DNA of 62,700 nucleotides from Deltaproteobacteria bacterium (GTDB lineage: Bacteria > Desulfobacterota > Desulfuromonadia > Desulfuromonadales > JAAYDE01): NCBI GenBank assembly GCA_016934985.1, contig JAFGRU010000021.1, forward strand, positions 1-62,700. Direction: 5' to 3'. The translations under genes and the position numbers were made by a program. This document shows positions 22,149 through 30,869 of the stretch, piece after piece (the first letter of the stretch is position 1; the number at the start of each line of letters is the position of its first letter). The notes under the pieces were generated by a model that saw nothing but the letters and a program-made list of their open reading frames with translations, did not search any database and had not been told where the DNA came from.

Positions 22149-22646
22149 TCACCACTGTTCCTGGAAAGGGCGAATGCCGGAAAGGTCGGAGAGAGCGCCA
22201 CAGAGTTGTGCAGCGGTTTTGTTTAACAAGGGATGACGCCAATCAGGCGCAATTTCAGCAAGGGGCATGAGAACAAAAAAACGCTCGTGAAGCCTGGGGT
22301 GGGGAATGGTCAGGTCAGGATCGACGATAACCTCGCCACCATAAGACAAGATGTCGAGGTCAAGGGTGCGCGCTCCCCAGGGAATCTTCCTTTCCCGGCC
22401 GAAAAACGCTTCGAGGGTCTGGCAGCGGCTTAAAAGTTGATGAGGAGACAATGTCGTTCGAAGCTCGGCAACAGCATTAAGAAAAAACGGCTGGCCTGCA
22501 GGGCCGCCAACCGGTTCGGTTTCGTACAGCAGGGACTCCCTGACGACCTCGATTTCATTCTCCCTGCCAAGCAAGGCGCGCGCCCGCTCGAGGGTTTCCC
22601 GCCGGTCTCCCAGATTGGAGCCAAAAGCCAGAAATGCGGTTTTCAC
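22149..22646 (-). CDS. folK: 2-amino-4-hydroxy-6-hydroxymethyldihydropteridine pyrophosphokinase
   Basis: A 165-residue HPPK. FLAFGSNLGDR at the N-terminus, FLNAVAELRTTLSP in the middle, and the active-site block WGARTLDLDILSYG followed by LTIPHPRLHERFFVLMPLAEI are all diagnostic. It pyrophosphorylates the pterin precursor of folate, which fits the one-carbon genes a few kilobases on. A GTG start at 22646 is preferred because GGGAGAG lies 5 bp before it; the longer TTG-initiated frame would place that ribosome-binding site inside the gene. Confidence 0.93.
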   Translation of the reverse strand: MKTAFLAFGSNLGDRRETLERARALLGRENEIEVVRESLLYETEPVGGPAGQPFFLNAVAELRTTLSPHQLLSRCQTLEAFFGRERKIPWGARTLDLDILSYGGEVIVDPDLTIPHPRLHERFFVLMPLAEIAPDWRHPLLNKTAAQLCGALSDLSGIRPFQEQW

Positions 22647-22748
22647 TATCTCTCCCAATAATCAATTTTAATGCTAATTTAACCACAGCAGGCTGAAAGG
22701 GTCAACCAAGTCAAAAATGATCGCATGTACTATTTAGACAACTTTGAG

Positions 22749-22754
22749 TATAAT
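22749..22754 (+). promoter_or_regulatory. candidate -10 box of miaA
   Basis: A perfect TATAAT lies 20 bp before the miaA start. The -35 position (TGTACT, 17 bp upstream) is weak, so the call rests on the -10 box and its location. Confidence 0.4.
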
Positions 22755-22774
22755 CCCAGAAATTCATTCCCGGG

Positions 22775-23698
22775 ATGTATGAAATGAATCTCAACCCCAA
22801 CCTTCTCGTCGTGCTCGGTCCCACCGCCTCGGGAAAAACCCGCCTCGGTGTAGAACTGTGCCGCAAGCTTAATGGGGAAGTCATCTCCGCCGATTCGCGC
22901 CAGGTTTATCGCGGCATGGACATCGGCACCGGCAAGGACCTCGCTGAATACGGCGACATTCCCTACCACCTGATCGATATCGCCGAACCGGGCTACGAAT
23001 TCAACCTCTTCGAATTTCAGCGCCTCTTTTACGCGGCCTTCGAAAACATCCGCCAACGCCAGCGGCTGCCGGTCCTGGTCGGCGGCACCGGCCTCTATCT
23101 CGATGCCGCCCTGCGGGGTTACCGGCTGGTCGAGGTTCCCCCCAATCCGCAGTTGCGGGCAGAACTGGCGCCCCTCTCGGATGAAGAGCTGACCGCCCGC
23201 CTTCTTGCACTCAAACCGGAGCAGCACAACACCACGGACACCATCAACCGCGAGCGGCTCATTCGCGCCATAGAAATCGGCGAGGGTGAAAATAACCCGC
23301 AGCCCCAAAACCTTCCGCCGGCCCCGGAGTTGTCCCCATTGATATTCGGCATCCGTTGGGAGAGAAAAGAACTCATCCAAAGGATTGAGACCCGTCTCCG
23401 CCAGCGCCTGGATGAAGGCATGATCGAAGAAGTGGCGAATCTCCATGACAACGGTGTCCCTTACCCGGTGCTGGAGTCCTACGGCCTGGAATATCGTTTT
23501 GTCGCCCTCCACCTGCAGGACAAACTCAACCGCAACGATCTCGTTCAGCAACTCGCCAGCGCTATCCGCGCCTTTGCCAAACGGCAGATGACCTGGTTCA
23601 GGCGTATGGAACGCCACGGTGTTCTCATCCACTGGCTCGATCCGGCGGATGATCTCCTCTCCCAGGCCCTGACCATCTTCGACCGCACACAGCCATGA
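22775..23698 (+). CDS. miaA: tRNA dimethylallyltransferase
   Basis: A 307-residue protein with the P-loop GPTASGKT at residues 15-22, SADSRQVYRGMDIGTGK, and the VLVGGTGLYLDA signature. The C-terminal KRQMTWFRR motif is also present. It adds a dimethylallyl group to A37 of tRNAs reading U-starting codons. The first ATG gives a short extra N-terminus; an ATG three codons later is possible. Its 3' end overlaps the glycosyltransferase gene by 4 bp, indicating translational coupling. A long frame on the opposite strand is a shadow. Confidence 0.95.
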   Translation: MYEMNLNPNLLVVLGPTASGKTRLGVELCRKLNGEVISADSRQVYRGMDIGTGKDLAEYGDIPYHLIDIAEPGYEFNLFEFQRLFYAAFENIRQRQRLPVLVGGTGLYLDAALRGYRLVEVPPNPQLRAELAPLSDEELTARLLALKPEQHNTTDTINRERLIRAIEIGEGENNPQPQNLPPAPELSPLIFGIRWERKELIQRIETRLRQRLDEGMIEEVANLHDNGVPYPVLESYGLEYRFVALHLQDKLNRNDLVQQLASAIRAFAKRQMTWFRRMERHGVLIHWLDPADDLLSQALTIFDRTQP

Positions 23699-24978
23699 CA
23701 ACGCATTCTTCTCAATTACCTGCCGAAACCCTCCGCTACCTGCGCAAGCGTGCCCTTTCCGGCCCCTGGCTTCTTGAGGGAAGTGAACGTTCCGACTATG
23801 ACGGCGCGGTAGTCATTCCGGCCCTGGCCGAAAGCCGCCATCTCCCAGCCACCCTGCAAAGTTTGGCGCAGAATCCGCCGGAAATACTCAAGCGTTTTCT
23901 GGTTGTGGTCGTCGTCAACCATGGCGTCGGAGTCTCTCCCGCGGACAAAGAGGACAATAACAACACTCTTTTGGAACTCCGCGATGGGAAGCTCAGCTTC
24001 GGCGCCCTGCAACCGGCCTGGGTGGACGCGGCGTCGCCAGGCAGGGAACTTCCCGGCAAGGGAGGTGTCGGCCCGGCCCGCAAGCTGGGTTTTGATCTTG
24101 CCCTGAGCCATTGCCGTTTCAACAGGACAGAGGCACCCATATTTATCTCCCTGGATGCCGACACTCTGGTGGAGCCCACCTACCTGGCAGCCATAATTGA
24201 GCACTTTCGAAATCACCCCCAGGGATGCGCCGTGCTTCCCTTCCGCCACCAAGCAGGGAAAACACAGGAAATCGATACCGCCATCCGCCATTACGAACTC
24301 TATCTGCGCAGCTATGTTCTCGGTCTGTCCCTGGCCGGATCGCCTTATGCCTTCCATACCATCGGCAGCACCATAGCCTGCCGTGCCGGTGCCTACGTGC
24401 GAAACGGGGGGATGAACCGCCGCCCTTCGGGCGAGGATTTCTATTTTCTCCAACAGATGCAGAAAACCACGGGCGTCGCCCATTTGCGCGGCACGACCGT
24501 CCATCCCTCCCCGCGTCCATCGTTGCGGGTCCCTTTTGGCACCGGGCCGACCGTTGCCCGTTTCCTGCGCGAGCCCGACCAGGCGGTGCGCTTTTACCAT
24601 CCCGACAGTTTTTCCCTCCTCGGGGCATGGCTGTCCTGCGCCGAGAGCCACTGGCAGGCCTCAGCCGACACGGTAATTGACAAAGCCGGTTTTATTTCCT
24701 CTCACCTTGCCGACTTTCTGAGAGGAATCAAGCTTTCCTATAACTGGCCACGCCTGCAAGCCAACCACCCCAACGCCAAAAGCTTTATTGCCGCTTTCCA
24801 CGGATGGTTCGACGCTCTGCGCAGCCGCCAGCTTCTCCATTATCTCTCCTCGGGGCCCCTCCCCTACTGTGACCGACGGCAAAGCCTTAAACCAATGTTT
24901 GCCAGGAGCGGCCTGCCTTTTTCAGATCTTCTCGCTGAACAACTGGAAGTTATCCGTCATTTTCAGGCAAAGAATTAG
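23695..24978 (+). CDS. family 2-type glycosyltransferase
   Basis: A 427-residue GT-A-fold protein. VVIPALAESRHLPATLQSLA is the nucleotide-sugar-binding N-terminus, and FISLDADTLVEP carries the D154xD156 metal-binding motif. GGVGPARKLGFD is typical of GT2 enzymes that walk a donor pocket. RPSGEDFYFLQQM later matches the ED acceptor motif. No membrane helices are evident, so it is probably cytoplasmic or peripheral. The start overlaps miaA by 4 bp. The acceptor and sugar are unknown. Confidence 0.82.
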   Translation: MTTHSSQLPAETLRYLRKRALSGPWLLEGSERSDYDGAVVIPALAESRHLPATLQSLAQNPPEILKRFLVVVVVNHGVGVSPADKEDNNNTLLELRDGKLSFGALQPAWVDAASPGRELPGKGGVGPARKLGFDLALSHCRFNRTEAPIFISLDADTLVEPTYLAAIIEHFRNHPQGCAVLPFRHQAGKTQEIDTAIRHYELYLRSYVLGLSLAGSPYAFHTIGSTIACRAGAYVRNGGMNRRPSGEDFYFLQQMQKTTGVAHLRGTTVHPSPRPSLRVPFGTGPTVARFLREPDQAVRFYHPDSFSLLGAWLSCAESHWQASADTVIDKAGFISSHLADFLRGIKLSYNWPRLQANHPNAKSFIAAFHGWFDALRSRQLLHYLSSGPLPYCDRRQSLKPMFARSGLPFSDLLAEQLEVIRHFQAKN

Positions 24979-25049
24979 AATTCCGCTCAAGGTCTCATTA
25001 GCCTGATTTCATGCTTAATAATCATGCCTAAATTTTTCCATGTGCGCCC

Positions 25050-25078
25050 TTGACAAACACTGGAGCGAGGATTACATT
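25050..25078 (+). promoter_or_regulatory. sigma-70-type promoter of fmdB-like gene
   Basis: A consensus TTGACA is followed after 17 bp by TACATT. The predicted start is near 25085, 26 bp before the gene's ATG. Confidence 0.6.
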
Positions 25079-25110
25079 ACCCGATGTTTAAAACTTTCAG
25101 GAGGTTTTAC

Positions 25111-25401
25111 ATGCCAGTATATGAATACGGTTGCGAAAAATGCGGCGAAGTTTTCGAAGTTAAACAAAAATTTTCGGATGATCCCATCACCGAATGTAAA
25201 TTCTGCAAAGGTCCAGTGCATAAGCTTATTTCAGCGCCTGCCTTCTCTTTAAAAGGCAGCGGTTGGAGCAAGACAAATTACGCCAAATCCCCCAGCTGGC
25301 ACGATGTCGGCGCAAAAAAATACGATAAATCCCTTTCCAAGCACTGTTCTTTCAGAGCCAAAGGAATGGAGCCCCCGGATTGCTGTAAACCCAAACAATA
25401 G
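25111..25401 (+). CDS. FmdB-family zinc ribbon protein
   Basis: A 96-residue protein starting MPVYEYGCEKCGEVFEV, with two cysteine pairs at C8/C11 and C29/C32 forming a zinc ribbon of the FmdB/CxxC_CxxC_SSSS type. A C-terminal half rich in Ser and Lys ends in two further cysteines. The role of the family is unclear; it was first noted near formamidase regulation. AGGAGG precedes the ATG at 25111. It is a single-gene unit with its own promoter and terminator. Confidence 0.88.
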   Translation: MPVYEYGCEKCGEVFEVKQKFSDDPITECKFCKGPVHKLISAPAFSLKGSGWSKTNYAKSPSWHDVGAKKYDKSLSKHCSFRAKGMEPPDCCKPKQ

Positions 25402-25433
25402 CAATTAACTTCTCTGAAGTTTAAAATATAATA

Positions 25434-25466
25434 AATCCCCATTTCCAGATGGGGATTTTTTGTTGT
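25434..25466 (+). terminator. terminator of fmdB-like gene
   Basis: Arms AATCCCCAT (25434-25442) and ATGGGGATT (25449-25457), followed by a T-run. Confidence 0.88.
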
Positions 25467-25542
25467 TTTGTTTTCCGGAGAAACTGGCGGCCAACAGGAC
25501 TTTTCAGGTCCCGGAATTTTGTTTTTCCTGCCAAGAAGCGCA

Positions 25543-25571
25543 TTGTTTAACAGGCGAAGAAGAGCTATATT
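25543..25571 (+). promoter_or_regulatory. candidate promoter of the one-carbon/glycine gene block
   Basis: TTGTTT and TATATT are separated by exactly 17 bp and lie about 50 bp before the HIBADH-like gene. The -35 box is a partial match. Confidence 0.4.
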
Positions 25572-25621
25572 TAACTATTATCTGTATTTAATTTTCCAGA
25601 ACCACCTTGAAAAGGTCAGTT

Positions 25622-26503
25622 ATGATTAAAAAAATCGGTTTTATCGGACTCGGGACTATCGGCAAGCCGGTGGCCATCAACCTCGCCCAAAAAGGCTATT
25701 CCCTCAACGTTTTCGACATTCAGTCACGCGCTACAGAAGACCTCAAGGAGATGGGGGTGCAAATGGCTTCCTCTCCCGCAGAGGCGGTACATGATCGCGA
25801 CATGGTCATCCTTATTCTGCCGGAAAAGGATGAAAAGAACCGCGTTCTTCCAGGGTCGGACGGCCTCCTCGACAATATTGCTCCCGAAACATTGCTTGTC
25901 GACCTCGGCTCCCATTCTCTGGAGGCCACTTTGGAACTGGCTGCGGAAGCGGAAAAACGCCAGGTCCCTTTTCTCGATGCTCCGGTCTGGGGGACCAGGG
26001 ACAGAGCCATCGATGGTCTCGTCACTCTTCTGGCCGGTGGACCGGCCGAGCATCTCAGCCGCGCCAGGGAGGCGTTTTCCAGTTTTGCCCTCAACATCAT
26101 CCATGTCGGCGATATCGGCGATGGTACCCGTATGAAATTTATCGTCGATATGCTTCAGGCCCAGCTGGCCGAAGCCCTGGCCGAAGGCCTGCTGCTCGGT
26201 GAGAAACTCGGATTCAAACCGGACAAGGTCCTGGAGGTCCTGGATGCAGGTACCGTGAATTCGCCGCTTTTTCATACCAAAGGCCGCGCCATCTCCAGAG
26301 GAGACTTTACCCGCAACCTGGCCCTGAAATATATCTACGGCAACCTCTTGTATGTAAAAAACTTTTCCCATCAGGCAGGCATCAAGCTGCCGGCTGCGGA
26401 AACCGTCCTCGAGGTATTTGCTGAAGCAGTGCAGAAGGGTTATGGTGAAGAAGACTATTGTGCCGTTGCCAAAGTTTTGAAAAACATGCCGGCCAGGGAT
26501 TAA
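25622..26503 (+). CDS. 3-hydroxyisobutyrate dehydrogenase family NAD(P)-dependent oxidoreductase
   Basis: A 293-residue beta-hydroxyacid dehydrogenase. The N-terminus has the Rossmann motif GFIGLGTIGKPVAINLAQKG; PFLDAPVWGTRD corresponds to the usual substrate-binding DAPVSGG motif with variation; the catalytic-Lys region reads GDGTRMKFIVDM. Members act on 3-hydroxyisobutyrate, glyoxylate/succinate semialdehyde, tartronate semialdehyde and similar substrates, and the substrate here cannot be read from sequence. The ATG at 25622 follows AAAGG; an in-frame TTG at 25607 is less likely. It is first in the block leading to folD and the glycine cleavage genes, 23 bp before folD. Confidence 0.85.
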   Translation: MIKKIGFIGLGTIGKPVAINLAQKGYSLNVFDIQSRATEDLKEMGVQMASSPAEAVHDRDMVILILPEKDEKNRVLPGSDGLLDNIAPETLLVDLGSHSLEATLELAAEAEKRQVPFLDAPVWGTRDRAIDGLVTLLAGGPAEHLSRAREAFSSFALNIIHVGDIGDGTRMKFIVDMLQAQLAEALAEGLLLGEKLGFKPDKVLEVLDAGTVNSPLFHTKGRAISRGDFTRNLALKYIYGNLLYVKNFSHQAGIKLPAAETVLEVFAEAVQKGYGEEDYCAVAKVLKNMPARD

Positions 26504-26526
26504 CCCAGGTGGCCGATGAAGGGAGA

Positions 26527-27387
26527 ATGAAATTGTCCAAATTGATTGACGGCAAAGCCATATCTCAAAAATTGCGCCAGGATATCGCTAAAGAGGTCGC
26601 TGGCCTCAAAGAAAAAGGATACACGCCCGGTCTCGCCGTGGTCCTAGTCGGAGAAGATCCGGCCAGCCGCACCTATGTCAGCATGAAGGAAAAGGCCTGT
26701 CAGGCGGCCGGAATTTTTTCCCTGGAGCACAAACTTCCCGAGGACACTCCGCAAGCCGATCTTCTGAAACTGGTCGAAGACCTCAACCATGATGAACGCA
26801 TAGACGGCATCCTCGTTCAATTGCCTCTCCCCGGCCATATCAACAGTGACAGGATCATCGAGGCCATCTCCCCGCATAAGGATGTCGACGGCTTTCATCC
26901 TTACAATTTCGGCATGCTCGTCATCGGCAAGCCCTTGTTCCAGCCCTGCACACCGTATGGCATCATGAAACTTCTGGAGGTTACCGGCATCGACCTCAAA
27001 GGCAAGGAGGTCGTCGTTGTCGGCCGCTCCAACATCGTCGGCAAACCGGTGGCTTTCATGTGCCTCGCCAAACACGCCACCGTCACCATCTGCCATTCGC
27101 GCACCGTCGATCTCCAGGCCAAAGTCGGCCAGGCCGACGTGGTGATTGCCGCGGTCGGCAAAGCTGAGATGATCAAAGGGGCCTGGATTAAACCGGGGGC
27201 CGTCGTCATCGACGTTGGCATCAATCGGGTCGGCGAGAAAAAACTGGTGGGAGACGTGGAATTCGAGGCCGCTCTTGAACGTGCCAGCGCCATCACGCCG
27301 GTTCCCGGGGGGGTCGGCCCCATGACTATCACCATGCTCCTTGCCAATACCGTGGAAAGCTGCAAACAACGCATGAATAAAGGATAG
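26527..27387 (+). CDS. folD: bifunctional methylenetetrahydrofolate dehydrogenase/cyclohydrolase
   Basis: A 286-residue FolD. KLIDGKAISQKLRQDI, VVLVGEDPASRTYVSMKEKAC (catalytic Tyr/Lys region), the IDGILVQLPLPGHI motif, PHKDVDGFHPYNFG and the NADP-binding VVVVGRSNIVGKPV all match. It interconverts 5,10-methylene-THF and 10-formyl-THF. The ATG at 26527 has AGGGAG just upstream; upstream in-frame codons overlap the previous gene. It is part of the rightward one-carbon cluster. Confidence 0.96.
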   Translation: MKLSKLIDGKAISQKLRQDIAKEVAGLKEKGYTPGLAVVLVGEDPASRTYVSMKEKACQAAGIFSLEHKLPEDTPQADLLKLVEDLNHDERIDGILVQLPLPGHINSDRIIEAISPHKDVDGFHPYNFGMLVIGKPLFQPCTPYGIMKLLEVTGIDLKGKEVVVVGRSNIVGKPVAFMCLAKHATVTICHSRTVDLQAKVGQADVVIAAVGKAEMIKGAWIKPGAVVIDVGINRVGEKKLVGDVEFEAALERASAITPVPGGVGPMTITMLLANTVESCKQRMNKG

Positions 27388-27399
27388 GATCCTTCTGCC

Positions 27400-28044
27400 G
27401 TGATTATCAGCAAACAGAAACCCCGCGAGGAACTTTTCGAACAGCTGGACGGGGTCAACAGTCTTTTTCTGATCGGCTGCTCGGCCTGCGCCACGGAATG
27501 CAAATCAGGGGGCGAAGAAGAAGTCTTTGAAATGGAGGAGTGGCTGACATCCCTCGGCAAGGCGGTTACCGGGAGTATCGTCATCGACAGCCCCTGCAAC
27601 ATCAACCGCACCGCCCGTGATCTGCGCAGCCAGCGCCAGCAGGTGGAAGAAGCCGACGCAATTATGGTTCTGGCCTGCGGCGCCGGTGTCCACTCCGTCG
27701 CCATCAAGTCCAACAAGCGCGTCATCGGCGCTCTCGATTCCCTGTTTCTAGGCAATACCCGGCGCATCGGCAAGTTCGAAGAAAAATGCTCCCTGTGCGG
27801 AACCTGCATTCTCAACGAGACCGGTGGCATCTGCCCGGCGACCCTCTGTCCCAAGGGTCTGCTCAACGGCCCCTGCGGCGGCATGGAAGAAGGCAAGTGC
27901 GAAACCGACCGGGACCTCGATTGTGCCTGGCACCTGATTTACGAAGCTTTGAAGCAGCAGGGCCGAAAAAACGTTTTTACCCGCATCGTCCCCCCCAAGG
28001 ACTGGCGCAAGAAAAAACATCCCGACAGCCTGGACACGGACTGA
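27400..28044 (+). CDS. metV: MetV-type zinc/Fe-S partner of methylenetetrahydrofolate reductase
   Basis: A 214-residue protein of the MTHFR C-terminal domain family (MetV). Cysteine motifs CSACATECKSGGEEEV near the N-terminus, CSLCGTCIL, and the GPCGGMEEGKCE signature are diagnostic. In acetogens and other anaerobes MetV binds zinc or Fe-S and forms a complex with the short MetF. The start is a GTG, 12 bp after folD. metF follows after 153 bp. Confidence 0.85.
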   Translation: MIISKQKPREELFEQLDGVNSLFLIGCSACATECKSGGEEEVFEMEEWLTSLGKAVTGSIVIDSPCNINRTARDLRSQRQQVEEADAIMVLACGAGVHSVAIKSNKRVIGALDSLFLGNTRRIGKFEEKCSLCGTCILNETGGICPATLCPKGLLNGPCGGMEEGKCETDRDLDCAWHLIYEALKQQGRKNVFTRIVPPKDWRKKKHPDSLDTD

Positions 28045-28197
28045 TTTTCCAACAGCTCTTTTGCCTCATTAGTGTGGTTTTTACCTGTTTGCGGATGGGT
28101 TCGCGGCACCCATTCCATGGTAGGGTATAGAAACTTCAAAACTCATAAAATGCCTGTTTTCCATATTCCTTTGTCTTATCAGGAAAGATGAACCGCC

Positions 28198-29073
28198 ATG
28201 TCCCGTTTGAGTGACCGCCTCTCTTCCGGTCAATTTGTGGTAACCGCCGAGATAGCCCCCCCGAAAGGGATCGGCGTCGAGGAAATCTTCGATACGGTCT
28301 CCCGTATGGAAGGCATCACCGCCATCAACGTTACCGACAACCAGGGGGCCAACATGCGCATGAGCCCTGTCGCCATGGCTGCCCTTCTGGTTCGCGAAGG
28401 CTACGAACCGGTTCTCCAGATCACCTGTCGCGACCGCAACCGCATGGCATTGCAATCGGAACTTCTCGGCGCCGCGCAATTCGGCATTGAAAACCTTCTC
28501 CTGCTGTCCGGAGACCACCCCTGTTTCGGTGACCACCCCGAAACCCGTCCGGTCTTCGATCTCGACTCCATCCATCTCCTCCAGGTCGTTGCCAAGCTCA
28601 CTGAGGGACATGATATGGCGGGCAAACCCCTGTCCGGCGAACCGCCTCGTTTCTTTCCCGGCGCGGCCGCCGTTCCCGAAGCAGACCCCTTTGAACTGAT
28701 GTTCCAGAAGTATCAGAAGAAAGTCAGTTCCGGCACCCGTTTTTTTCAGACCCAGGCGGTCTTCAACCTGAAAAAGCTGGAAAATTTCATGACTGCCGCC
28801 AGACCCCTGGGAGTACCTGTCATTGCCGGTGTCCTGTTGTTGAAAAGTGCGGGCATGTGCCATTTCCTGAACCGCAACATCCCCGGCGTAACCGTCCCGG
28901 AGCACCTGATCGAGCGCCTGGAAAAAGCATCCCGGCCCCGCGAAGAGGGCGTCGCCATCGCCCGTGAAACGGTGAATGCTATCCGCGGCCTGTGCAGCGG
29001 CGTCCACCTCATGACCCTGGGGCAGGAAAAACGTATCCCCGATATCCTTGAAAATAACCACATTGAGTGGTAA
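28198..29073 (+). CDS. metF: methylenetetrahydrofolate reductase, short MetF type
   Basis: A 291-residue TIM-barrel flavoprotein (FVVTAEIAPPKGIGVEEIF, INVTDNQGANMRMSP, LLLLSGDHP, and the TQAVFNLKKLENFM block, where Q and F line the flavin or folate site). It reduces 5,10-methylene-THF to 5-methyl-THF, in complex with MetV. It is shorter than E. coli-like relatives with NADH sites, so the physiological donor may be ferredoxin or another enzyme; this is inference. It ends 41 bp before gcvT. Confidence 0.92.
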   Translation: MSRLSDRLSSGQFVVTAEIAPPKGIGVEEIFDTVSRMEGITAINVTDNQGANMRMSPVAMAALLVREGYEPVLQITCRDRNRMALQSELLGAAQFGIENLLLLSGDHPCFGDHPETRPVFDLDSIHLLQVVAKLTEGHDMAGKPLSGEPPRFFPGAAAVPEADPFELMFQKYQKKVSSGTRFFQTQAVFNLKKLENFMTAARPLGVPVIAGVLLLKSAGMCHFLNRNIPGVTVPEHLIERLEKASRPREEGVAIARETVNAIRGLCSGVHLMTLGQEKRIPDILENNHIEW

Positions 29074-29114
29074 ATCAATATAAGTGAATACTTGCACTTT
29101 AAAAGGAGAGGGCC

Positions 29115-30215
29115 ATGCTGAAACAAACGCCGTTAAACAGCATCCACAGAGCTCTCGGCGCAAAATTGGTCGAGTTCGGCGGCTGGGAGATGCCGGTTCA
29201 ATATCAGGGCATCATTGACGAGCACTTGGCTGTTCGCCGCACAGCCGGTCTTTTTGACGTTTCCCACATGGGGGAAATCGCCGTCGACGGCCCGAAAGCC
29301 CTCGACTATATCCAGCTTCTGACCATCAACGATGCCGCCGCCCTCAGCGACGGCCAGGTTCAGTACACGGCCATGTGCTATCCCGACGGCGGTGTTGTTG
29401 ATGACATGACCCTCTATCGTTTTGGCCCGGAACGCTTTCTTTTTTGCGTCAATGCCTCCAATATTGACAAAGATTTTGCCTGGATGCTCCAAATTCTCAA
29501 GGAGAGCGGCCTGGCGGACGTGGAGCTTCGCAACCTCAGCCCGGACTACGGCCAGATCGCCCTTCAAGGCCCCTCTTCCGCCGCTATTCTGGCCGGCCTC
29601 ACGTCAGAAAACTTTAAGGAAATCGACTATTACCACTTTAAAGAAGGGCCGGTCGCCGGTATCCCGACTATTATTTCTCGAACCGGCTACACCGGCGAGG
29701 ATGGCTTCGAGCTCTACGTCCCCACGGCCAAAACGGCGGATCTTTGGGACGCCCTGATGCAAACAGGTAAAAAGCAGGGCCTTGTACCCGCCGGACTCGG
29801 CTGCCGCGACACCCTGCGCCTGGAAAAAAAATACGCCCTTTACGGCCATGAGATAAGCGCCGATATCTCACCCCTGGAAGGCGGCCTGGCCTGGATAACC
29901 AAACTCCAAAAACCTGACTTTGTCGGCCGGAAAGCTCTGGTGCGTCAGAAAGAAAACGGGGTTCCCCGCCGTCTGGCTTGCCTGATCCTGGAAGAACCCG
30001 GAGTTCCCCGTCAGGGATACCCGGTTTTTTCTCAAGAACACCATATTGGCGAAGTAACCAGTGGCACCATGTCTCCATCGTTGAAAAAAGGCATCGCCCT
30101 GGCACTCATCAAAAAGGATTCCGCAGTCATCGGTGACGGGGTTCAAATCGGCATACGTGATAAAAAACGTGTTGCCCGGATAATCAAACCGCCCTTCTAC
30201 CCACCGGCAACCTGA
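29115..30215 (+). CDS. gcvT: glycine cleavage system T protein (aminomethyltransferase)
   Basis: A 366-residue GcvT. KLVEFGGWEMPVQYQGIIDE, FDVSHMGEIAVDGPKAL and CRDTLRLEKKYALYGHEI are characteristic, and the catalytic Asp occurs in the folate-binding N-terminal half. It transfers the aminomethyl carbon from lipoyl-GcvH to THF. AGGAG precedes the ATG. Its output, methylene-THF, links to MetF and FolD upstream. Confidence 0.96.
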   Translation: MLKQTPLNSIHRALGAKLVEFGGWEMPVQYQGIIDEHLAVRRTAGLFDVSHMGEIAVDGPKALDYIQLLTINDAAALSDGQVQYTAMCYPDGGVVDDMTLYRFGPERFLFCVNASNIDKDFAWMLQILKESGLADVELRNLSPDYGQIALQGPSSAAILAGLTSENFKEIDYYHFKEGPVAGIPTIISRTGYTGEDGFELYVPTAKTADLWDALMQTGKKQGLVPAGLGCRDTLRLEKKYALYGHEISADISPLEGGLAWITKLQKPDFVGRKALVRQKENGVPRRLACLILEEPGVPRQGYPVFSQEHHIGEVTSGTMSPSLKKGIALALIKKDSAVIGDGVQIGIRDKKRVARIIKPPFYPPAT

Positions 30216-30260
30216 AGCCAGGGCGGAGACCGGACAATTGTAAAAATTTTTTAGGGTCGC

Positions 30261-30362
30261 CAGGTGTTTATCGGACTTGGAAAATGGTAACGAAAAAAAT
30301 GTGAAATATGGGTCGATTTACCTTTTTCGCATTAGAATCATTGCAAGTCTGAGAGACTCCTT
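30261..30362. repeat. dispersed hairpin repeat family 1, copy C (short, degenerate)
   Basis: The left end CAGGTGTTTATCGGACTTGG matches the family end at 16 of 20 positions. The right end (TTTTCGCATTAGAATC, then GCAAGTCTGAGAGACTCCT) aligns with the TTTTCTCATTACGATC-to-CTCCT side of copy D. It lies between gcvT and gcvH and shows more decay than the other copies. Confidence 0.55.
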
Positions 30363-30406
30363 GTTCACTTTCTGAATTCATATTTTAATGACAAAGGAGT
30401 TTTTCC

Positions 30407-30793
30407 ATGGAAATTCCGGAAGAATTGAAGTTCACAGAAGATCACGAGTGGGTTTTGGTCGAAGACGATATCGTTACCGTCGGCATTACCGACTTTGCCC
30501 AGGAATCCCTTGGGGACATCGTGTTCGTGGAACTCCCCAATGTCGGTGCCAAAGTGGATGCCGGCAAAGCCTTCGGTGTAGTGGAATCGGTCAAGGCCGT
30601 TTCCGATGTATACGCACCGATTTCCGGTCAGGTTGTGGAAATTAATGAAGAACTTCCGGACGCTCCTGAAGTGATCAACACTTCCCCCTACGAAGACGGT
30701 TGGATGGTAAAAATAAAAGTCGAGGACCTCGCGGACCTCGATGACCTGATGGATGCCAACGCCTACCAGGAATTTCTCGAAAACGAAGATTAG
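30407..30793 (+). CDS. gcvH: glycine cleavage system H protein
   Basis: A 128-residue lipoyl carrier. The lipoylated lysine is K63 in VVESVKAVSDVY, and the usual EDHEWV and GDIVFVELPNVG blocks are present. It shuttles the aminomethyl group between GcvP and GcvT and reducing equivalents to the L protein, whose gene is not in the window. AAAGGAG precedes the ATG. Confidence 0.97.
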   Translation: MEIPEELKFTEDHEWVLVEDDIVTVGITDFAQESLGDIVFVELPNVGAKVDAGKAFGVVESVKAVSDVYAPISGQVVEINEELPDAPEVINTSPYEDGWMVKIKVEDLADLDDLMDANAYQEFLENED

Positions 30794-30799
30794 TCCGGA

Positions 30800-30851
30800 T
30801 TATTCACGAAAACTTTTTCTGCCACTTTTGTTGAAAAAGCTTCATGAATAA
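30800..30851. repeat. mini-copy/hairpin of repeat family 2 in gcvH-gcvPA gap
   Basis: TTATTCACGAAAACTTTTTC and GAAAAAGCTTCATGAATAA pair into a hairpin. The left arm, with the preceding CCGG, matches the terminal sequence of the larger elements at 44.3 and 46.8 kb (CCCGG...TTATTCATGA...). It ends 11 bp before the gcvPA ribosome-binding site. Confidence 0.5.
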
Positions 30852-30869
30852 AACAGGCCAGGAGAAGCC

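Noticed and set aside
22730..23701. 323-codon minus-strand frame opposite miaA
   Set aside because: miaA motifs are unmistakable on the plus strand; this frame has no domain or ribosome-binding site.
28086..28120. GGATGGGTTCGCGGC stretch resembling part of 36.7 kb inverted repeat
   Set aside because: Similarity is limited to about 16 bases; chance cannot be excluded.
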